Shown here: positions 56,719-64,000 of the stretch, piece by piece
Numbering within the stretch: the stretch's first letter is position 1
How the letters are laid out: each line of letters starts with the position of its first letter
Origin: Isoetes taiwanensis
Taxonomy: Eukaryota > Streptophyta > Lycopodiopsida > Isoetales > Isoetaceae
Direction: 5' to 3'
DNA length: 64,000 nucleotides
Assembly (NCBI GenBank): GCA_021234155.1
Contig: JAJEKV010000066.1
Location: forward strand, 3,697,159-3,761,158
Notes under the pieces: model-generated
The model's input: the letters and a program-made list of their open reading frames with translations, nothing else
The model's database searches: none
What the model was told of the DNA's origin: nothing
Program-made: the position numbers and the translations under genes

Positions 56719-56974
56719 GAAGAAGAAGAAGAAGAAGAAGAAGAAGAAGAAGAAGAAGAAGAAGAAGAAGAAGAAGAAGAAGAAGAAGAAGAAGAAGAAG
56801 AAGAAGAAGAAGAAGAAGAAGAAGAAGAAGAAGAAGAAGAAGAAGAAGAAGAAGAAGAAGAAGAAGAAGAAGAAGAAGAAGAAGAAGAAGAAGAAGAAGA
56901 AGAAGAAGAAGAAGAAGAAGAAGAAGAAGAAGAAGAAGAAGAAGAAGAAGAAGAAGAAGAAGAAGAAGAAGAAG
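56719..56974. repeat. (GAA)n microsatellite, tract 3
   Basis: About 85-88 triplets, the longest tract here; the long Arg, Lys or Phe runs it appears to encode are not genes. Confidence 0.95.
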
Positions 56975-57407
56975 ATAGGAAAGAAAGATTGAATAGAATG
57001 AGAAAGTGGTGAAGAAGAAGAAGAAGAAAATGAATAGAAGATTGGAAGAACTAAGATTAGAAGGAAGAAACCAATGATTGGAAGATCATTGGAAGAAGAA
57101 GGAGGAGGATTCATTCATACTAATAAGAGGCTAAAATGGATTGAAGAAAAACAAGGATGGAAAGAAGAGGAGGATAGAAATGGGATGGATTGAAAACAAA
57201 TAAGAAAAAAAACAAGAAGCCCTAAATCTATCAAACAACAAGCCTAATTCAAAAATAGAGTTGATTGATCCATTGAAATACCTTTGGATGCTTGCTTGAA
57301 GCTTGAAAGGACCGCCAAGGATGATCCGCGCCAAAAAATCGCCACTTAAAAAACGCCCTCCGTACCGCTTTAGAACCAAAAACTAGGCGGCGGAAAAGCC
57401 GCCTTCG
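56975..57407. other. Purine-rich spacer
   Basis: GAAGAAGA-rich and GGAAGA-rich text continuing the microsatellite, then ordinary AT-rich sequence. No gene seen. Confidence 0.45.
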
Positions 57408-57525
57408 CTTCGATAAAAAGTTCACGTGCGCCGTTGAACGACGTCGCGGAGGTCGCTCAACGACGCCCCGTCATAGTCGTTAAACGACGCCTATAACGAC
57501 GCCTTTGTGTTTAAACGACGTCGCC
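57408..57525. repeat. CACTA sub-terminal repeat region, right
   Basis: GTTGAACGACGTCGC, CTCAACGACGCC, GTTAAACGACGCC, ATAACGACGCC and TTAAACGACGTCGCCC are arrayed in one direction, opposite to the array at 44748-44830. Confidence 0.7.
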
Positions 57526-58689
57526 CTTTTTTATTAAGTTATAATTATAAGTTATTATTATAATTATAATAATAATTGATTAAGTCAAGTGCACACACAC
57601 GCTTCAATCCTTACAATTGCAATTGATGGTGAATTTGACGAGAATGGGGCTCCATGTGACACATCCATTCCAAAGATTATAGTTGGCTCCCCTGGAGACC
57701 TTTGGAAGACCACGGCGAAATTCCATCGATAACATCGTATTATATCCTCCACACTACAGCCGCGAGTAAGTCTTCATTCAATGAACGGGGGAGCCATTAT
57801 GGGGTACCAAGTGAGTTACCTTGGCATTAATTTTCAAAGCCACATCTAGGTCAATCTTGATCATTTATATTACGGGGAGGAACTATACACCGATTAACAA
57901 CTCCAACGCCCGGATGTAAAACAGTTTGTTAAACGGCCCCTCAAAAACATCTCTCTCTCGCATAAGTATGCATTGCATCTTCCTTCGTAAAACTACATAT
58001 AAAAAGGAATCAAACCATTACACAAAGATAGAGATCGGTCTTTTGAGGTAGAATGCATAGAATAAACTCGTGGCTCTTTTAATGAGATTTTAAAGCATTG
58101 AACATCATTGAAACTCTCGCGGAATATCGATGGGGAGGAAATCAACATGATGCTATTGGTAACAATGATACGTATAACAAGGAATCGTGAGAATGATAGT
58201 TGGGGAATTGCATCAAATGGAAATGACGGATGGGGAGGAGGCAACTTCGGATGCCAATGATTCTTGGGGGTATTGCTTCCAATGAAACTCACACATCCTG
58301 GAGCGTATAATAATGGAGCACTAGTTGGCAATGATTACTTATGTATTTTATCTATCCTTCTTTATCTATCCACTTAGATTTCTCTCATCCTTGTTTATCT
58401 ATCCACTTTAATAAACCGGACTTGTGCACCATTGAGCTTCACTTGCATACTTTCATACTAAATCAAGCTTGCCAATCACTTGATTATGGATCAGAGTGGT
58501 GGTAAACATATGGCTCACCCGGGGTTGCTCTTACGCATACAATCTACACAAGGCATGCCCGACTCTGATCCATGCAAAGCTTGCAAGAAGAGCTTCTTTG
58601 ATTTGCCATATTCTCGTGCATGATCACATACAACTTCATATATGGTTCTGACCTCTTCATAGATTCTTGCTAGGGTTTTGGACCGCGGC
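57526..58689. other. Unassigned stretch with Trp-Gly motif scraps
   Basis: Around 58120-58320 the plus strand encodes, in changing frames, EYRWGGNQHDAIGNNDTYN, NDSWGIASNGNDGWGGGN and DANDSWGY. This resembles WG/GW (AGO-hook) repeats. The rest has no recognisable gene. A short duplicated TTTATCTATCCACTT lies at about 58360-58410. Confidence 0.3.
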
Positions 58690-61600
58690 CGGGGTTCAGC
58701 AGCGTCTCGCCTTGAATTCCGAGGTTCCCGAGGGGCCTTGGGGAGAGGGTGGGGCAAAGACCTCAGGGGAGGGATTTTAGGGTCAGCTCACGGCGTCAAC
58801 ACCCCTATCCCACTTCAAGACCACGAAGCGCAAGGTCCGTAGAATCGACAAGGAGAGGGCCTCGAAGCGTAAACCACAGTGGGTTGCGGGGCTCTAGAAA
58901 GGGTTTACGTTTTGGGGGCGAGGAGTCTGATGCATTTGCACTAGGACCTGGCGAAGCGGCTTGGCCAAGGGAAGGTCACAGACAAGGGCCCGGCCAGACC
59001 GGAGTTTGGGCCTTTCCTCCTCCCCGATGTGGCAACTAGAAATTAGGGCTTTTTCTTGATGTAAGACATTAAATGAATTCGCAATTAATGCATTTTGCGA
59101 AAATAAATTCGGTTTTTGCCAGGGGATCCCTAATTCATCTCAGCCTGCGGCCCATTTTGAATTTTTAGGAGAAGGTCTAGGTCAAAAGGGTTAGCATTAG
59201 AGCGGTCGGGCTGGCGGTTGCGGGGAACTGGCAACGAGGCACCCCTTCCCAAGTCAAAGCGAGGCGGGGACCTTGGGGGATCCCTCACAAAGAGGGAGAG
59301 TCGGACGGGGAAGCGGGATCCAAAAAGTTCGAGGCAGAACCCTTCTGCAGCTCCCAGGGCTGCTGCAGCTAATGACCACCCTCGGGAGCCAGTTCCCCTA
59401 TCAGGCCCAGTTGGATCCTCCGTTCGGGGCCCCCTCTTGGGGAAAGGTCAAAAGATTCGGGTCGGTCGGGAGAACTTGTCAAGCCCGCGTCGATGTCGGC
59501 CTTGCTTAGAAACCGCCTTTGTTTGTCGTTCGGGCCGCGGGGGATGCTCCGGGAATGGCAAATAGACCACCAAATGCGTCAGGAATGGCGAAATTACCCT
59601 AGGGAGCAAGTTACCGCGTCGGTTTTCGCGAAAGAAGGGAAACACTCACGCCCTCCCACGGCCGGTATCCATGCACATCCTGGGCCAATTGACTCACGAG
59701 GTGTGATGGGGAGTGAGCTACTTTGGCTTCTTGGAGTTGGGTGGTCTTAAGCCCTGGAGACTTGGTCCCGAGGGCAATGTCGGCGTTCGATCCCATTGGC
59801 CCGAGGAATTCGTTCAGGATTCGGAGGTTAAGCTGAAATCGGAGTCCCGAGGACCTTGGGGAGAGGAAATTTAGGGGCAAGCAGCCTCCGGAGGGATTTT
59901 AAAGGTCCGTTGCTCTGGCGTCCAACACCCCAACCCCACTTCAAGACACAGCGCAAGGTCCGGCCGGGCTCGACAAGGAGAGGGGCCTCCGAAGCGTAAA
60001 CCACGGCGGGTTGCGGGCTCTAGAAGGGTTTACGTTTTGGGGGCGAGGAAGTCCTGTGCAATTGCACTTGGGACTGGCCAGAAGCAGCTTAGCCCGAGAA
60101 TCATCGAACAAGGGGGCCCAGGGCGGAGTTTGGGCCCTTTTCCTCCCGTGTGGCAAGTGTAGAAGTTAGCGCTTTTGCGATGTAAGACATTAAGTAAATT
60201 CACGCCAATTAATGCATTGCGAAAATAAATTCGGTTTTGCCAGGGGATCCCTAATTCATCTCGGCACCGCGGCCCAATTTTGAATTTTGGGAGAAGGTCT
60301 AGGTCAAGGGGGTAGCATTAGAGCGGTCGGGGCGGCGGGTGCAGGAGAACATGAGGCGGCACCCTTCCCCCAAGTCAAGCGGGCGGGGACCTTGCGGGGA
60401 TCCCCTCACAAGAGGGAGAGTCAGGACCCGGGGAAGCGGGATCAAAAAGTTCGAGGCGGCCCTTCCTGGCAGCGCTCCCCGGGGCTGCGCTAATGACCAC
60501 CCTCCGGGCCGGTTCCCTATCCGGCCAGTTGGATCCTCCGTTCGGGGCCCCTCTTGGGGAAGGTCAAAGATTCGAGATCGGTCCGGGGAGAACTTGTCAA
60601 ACCAGCGGGCGTCGATGCTCGGCCTTGTAGAAACCGCCTTGTTTTGTCGTTCGGACGCAGGGATGCTCGAGAATGGCAAATAGACCACCAAATCCTCGTC
60701 AGGAATGGCGAAATTACCCTAGGAGCAAGTTACGGTCGGTTTTCGCGAAAGAAAACACTCACGCCCTCCACGGCGGTATCCCGCATGCACATCAGGCCAA
60801 TTGACTACGAGTGTGATGGAAGTGAGCTACTTTGGGCGCTTCTTGGAGTTCGGGTGGTCTTAAGCCCCACGGAACTTGAGTCCCCGGGCAATGTCACGAT
60901 GCGAGTCCATTGGCGAGGAATCGGATCAGCGATTCGGAGGCGGAGGTCGCCCGTCCCGATCCCCGGGGCCTTGGGGAGGAAATTTGGGGCAAGCAGCCTC
61001 AGGAGGGATTTTAGAGGTCAGCTCTGGCGTCAACACCCCAACCCGCCCCCTTCAGACCACGGCGCATGGGTCGGCCGAATCGACAAGAGGGCCTCCAGAA
61101 AAAGCAGTAAACCACATGGGTTGCAGAGGGCTCTAGAAGGTTTCGTTTTTGGGGCGAGTCTGGTGCAATTGCACTTGGGACCTGGCCAGAAGCATTGACC
61201 GAATCTGAACAAGGGCCCCGGAATGGAGTTTGGGCCTTTCCTCCTCCCGATGTGGCAAGTAGAAAAATTAGGAGCTTTTTAATGGCAAGACATTAAATAA
61301 ATTCACTTAATTAAGCATTGCCGCGAAAATAAATTCAGTTTTTGCGAAGTGGGATCCCTTTTAAAATCTCCGGCCCCACCATTACCGAATTTTCAGGGGT
61401 AGGAGAAGGTCTAGGTCAAAGGGTTGGTTATTAGAGCGATTAGAGGCGGCCCGTTCGCAGGGGCAACCGGTGGCACCCTTCCCCAAGTCAAGCAGAGGCC
61501 GGGGACCTTGGGGGATCCCTCACAAAGAGGGAGAGTCCGGACCCGGGGCCCGGGGATCAAAAAGTTCGAGGCAGCCCTTCACAGCGGCGCTCCCGGGGCT

Positions 61601-64000
61601 GCTGCGCTAATGACCACCCTCCGGAGCCGGTTCCCCTATCCAAGCCCAGTTGGATCTCCCGTTCGGGGGCCCCTCTTGCGGGGAAGGTCCAAAAGATTCG
61701 AGTCGGTCCGGGGAGAACTTGTCAAGCCGGAGTCACGATGTCGGCCTTGTAGAAACGCCTTTGTTTTGTCGTTAGGGCACGAGGATGCTGCGAATAGCAA
61801 ATAGACCACTGCCAAATGCGTCAGGAATGGCGAAATTACCCTAGGGAGCAAATTTACCTTTTGTCGGTTTTCGCGAAGAAGGGACTCCGCCCTCCGGCCC
61901 GGTATCCGCATGCACATCCTAGGCCAATTGACTACGGTGTGATGGAAGTGAGCTACTTTGGCTTCTTGGAGTTGAATTGGTCTTCACAGCCCGCGGAACT
62001 TAGTCCCGGGGCAATGTCGGCGTTCTGAGTCCATTGGCGAGTCGGTCAGCGAATTCGGAGGCCCAAAGTAAATTCCCGTCCGCCTTGGGGAGGGAGAAAT
62101 TTAAGGGCAAGCGACCTCAGGATTTTAGGGTCAGCTCTGGCGTCTTACCCCAACCCCACTTCAAGACCGCGGTAGCAAGGTCAGGCGAATCTGACAAGGA
62201 GGGCCTCAAGAAGCGTAAACCACAGCCAGGTTGCCGGCTCTAGAAGGTTCGTTTTGGGGGCCAGTCTGATACATTGCACAGGACTGGCCCGGCGGCTTGT
62301 GGAAATGCGGAGCAAAGAGGCCCGGCCGGGCGGAGTTTGGGCCTTTCCTCCTCCGATGTGGCAGAGTAGAAGTGGGGCGGCACTGCGATGGCAAGACGTT
62401 CGTAAATTCGCAATTAATGCATTGCCGCGAAAATAAATGGGTTTTTGCCGGTAGGATCCTAATTCATCTCGGCCTGCGGCCCAATTTTGAATTTTTCGGA
62501 GAAGGTCTAGGTCAAAGGGTTAGCATTAGGCGGTCGGGGCGGCCCGTTGCGGGGCAACCCGGTGGCACCCTTCCCCAAGTCAAGCGAGGCGGGGACCTTG
62601 CGGGGATCCCTCACAAGAGGAAGTCCGGACCCGGGGATCAAGATCAAAAAGTTCAGCTGACCCCTTCACAGCGGCGCTCCCGTTTGCCGCGCTAATGACC
62701 ACCCTCGAGGGCGGTTCCCCTATAAGCCCCGGATTTGGATCCTCGGATTCGAGGGGGCCCCTCGCCGGGAAGGTCAAAAGATTCGGATCGGTCAGGAGAA
62801 CTTGTCAAACCAGCGGAAGCGTCGATGTCGGCCTTGTAAGAAGCGCCTTTGTTTTGTCGTTAGACGCGAGGATGCTCGAATGGCAAATAGACCACCGCCA
62901 AATAGATAGAATGGCGAAATTACCTAGAGCAAGTTACACGCGGTCGGTTTTGCTTGAAAAGAAGGAAAACACTCACGCCCTCCCACACGGCCGGTATCCA
63001 GCATGCACATCCTAGGCCAATTGACCTCTGAGTGTGATGGAAGTGAGCTACTTTGGCTTCTTGGAGTTGGGGTGAGATGTACGGCCCGCGAGGAACTTGG
63101 TCCCCGAGGCAATATGCGACGTTACGAGTCCATTGGCGGTCGGTCAGCGATTCAGGGAGGCGGAGGTCGCCCGTCGGAGTCCCGAGGGGGCCTTGGGGAG
63201 AGGAAATTTGGGGCAAAGCACATGACCTCGGGAGGATTTAGGGTCAGCGCTCTGGCGTCCAACACTAACCCGCTAGAACCCATGAGTCGGTCCGAGATCA
63301 CGACAAGAGGCCTCAAAGCGTAAACCAGTAGGTTCTTAGGGGCTCCTAGAAGGTTCACGTTTTGGGGGCGAGTCTGGTCACATTGCACTTAAGGACTGGC
63401 CAGAAGCGACAGCGGAAATACGGAGCAAGGAGGCAGCGGAGGAGGAGTTTGGGCCTTTCACTCCTCAGATGTGGCAAAAGAGTAGAAATTAGCATTAAGC
63501 AAGACGATACGTAAATTCACCAATTAATGCATTGCGAGAAATAAATTAGGTTTTTGCGTGGGATCCCTGTAATTCATCTCCGGCCTGGCCCAATTTTGAA
63601 TTTTGGCGGAGAAAGATCTAGGTCAAGGGTTAGCATTAGAGCGGTCGGGGCAGCGTTGGGGAACAGCGTGGCACCCTTCCCCAAGTCAAGCGAGGCCGAG
63701 GACGCTAGAGGGATCCCTCACAAGAGAGGGAAGTCAGGACCCAAGAAGCGGGATCCAAAAAAAATTCCCGAGCGACCCTTCTGGCTTGTCCCGGTACACC
63801 TGTGTATGACCACCCTCCGGGGCGGTTCCCTATCAGTAGATTTGGATCCTCAGATTCAGGGGCCCTCTTGGGGAAGGTCCAAGATTCCAGGTCGGTCGGA
63901 GAACTTGTCAAACATGAGCGTCGATGTCGGCCTTGTAGAAACGCCTTGTTTTGTCGTTAGACGCAGGATGCTCGAGATGGCAAATAGACCACGCCAAATC
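58690..64000. repeat. 1.1-kb GC-rich satellite, nearly five copies
   Basis: The landmark GAGTTTGGGCC starts at 59002, 60126, 61226, 62333 and 63445, giving periods of 1124, 1100, 1107 and 1112 bases. Each unit contains a CCTTGGGGAGAGGAAATTT-type start, GTAAACCACAG, an AT-rich AATTAATGCATTGCGAAAAT island, GGAGAAGGTCTAGGTCAAAG and TGGCAAATAGACCACC. Copies differ by many small indels but few rearrangements. The array runs off the right edge. No open frame is kept in all copies. Confidence 0.92.

Larger units (their letters stand above)
44719..57530. mobile_element. Large CACTA-like (En/Spm) element, right terminus eroded
   Basis: The left end is CACTACAAAACCAAAGCCCT, the classic CACTA terminus, followed by dense ACGACGTC-type sub-terminal motifs. 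Near 57408-57525 the same motifs appear in the opposite orientation and end in GACGTCGCCCTTTTTT, paralleling the left AAAGCCCTGTTACGACGTC. The terminal CACTACAA is not found on the right. Between them are minus-strand coding remains, arrays and a duplicated 2.9-kb block. That all of this is one element is an inference. Confidence 0.6.

Noticed and set aside
56563-57114. Long open frames of poly-Phe, poly-Lys or poly-Arg across GAA tracts (also 50168-50461)
   Set aside because: They are direct translations of (GAA)n microsatellites in different frames and have no other coding sense.
59218-63911. Many 60-130 codon frames in the 1.1-kb satellite on both strands
   Set aside because: None stays open in all copies at the same place; GC-rich sequence with few stop codons gives such frames by chance.
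58690-64000. Identification of the satellite as an rDNA spacer
   Set aside because: No 18S, 5.8S, 25S or 5S sequence is visible next to it, so this is only one of several possibilities.

Overview
The window looks like repeat-dense nuclear DNA of a land plant. Evidence: Ty1/copia and Ty3/gypsy elements with plant-type primer sites, chromodomain integrases, CACTA, Helitron, LINE, MULE-like and PIF/Harbinger-like relics, and a GC-rich 1.1-kb satellite. I cannot fix the lineage. I found no intact ordinary host gene, tRNA, rRNA or CRISPR array.

Layout. 1-6425: relics of one copia family in opposite orientations (LTR, primer site, gag and protease on +; LTR, RT and RNase H on -), with LINE and gag scraps between them. 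6428-24046: a Tat-like Ty3/gypsy element (LTR/leader, gag with two zinc knuckles, protease, RT), cut in two by a 13.06-kb chromovirus at 9475-22531. That insertion has two ~1.55-kb LTRs, a 5-bp target duplication (ATTAT), and gag-PR-RT-RNase H-integrase-chromodomain.

The most striking feature is inside this chromovirus. Between its primer site and gag lies an extra gene whose 3' part (12493-12897) is an open, intronless, gap-free histone H3-like histone fold behind a long Lys/Pro-rich tail. The H3-like gene and gag each have their own TATA box about 110-120 bp before the ATG. Each is preceded by two copies of the same ~67-bp hairpin (four copies in total). This suggests a retrotransposon with two internal, similarly controlled transcription units, one supplying a histone H3 variant and the other supplying Gag-Pol with a chromodomain integrase. 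I do not recall a described element of this kind.

24047-30974: two related LINE copies and a Helitron 3' end. 30975-39370: AT-rich DNA with tandem repeats, a 439-bp MULE-like MITE and a 932-bp PIF/Harbinger-like element. 39381-43700: a decayed second chromovirus. 44719 to about 57530: a large CACTA-like element whose ends carry ACGACG-type repeats in opposite orientations. It holds minus-strand coding remains, including a catalytically impaired kinase-like domain, and a 2.9-kb direct duplication bounded by GAA tracts. 58690-64000: about five copies of a 1.1-kb satellite running off the window.

Caution: many frame breaks may be assembly errors rather than decay. One copy of the 2.9-kb duplication differs from the other mainly where CAG or CTG triplets stand, which looks like systematic base-calling error in methylated repeats.
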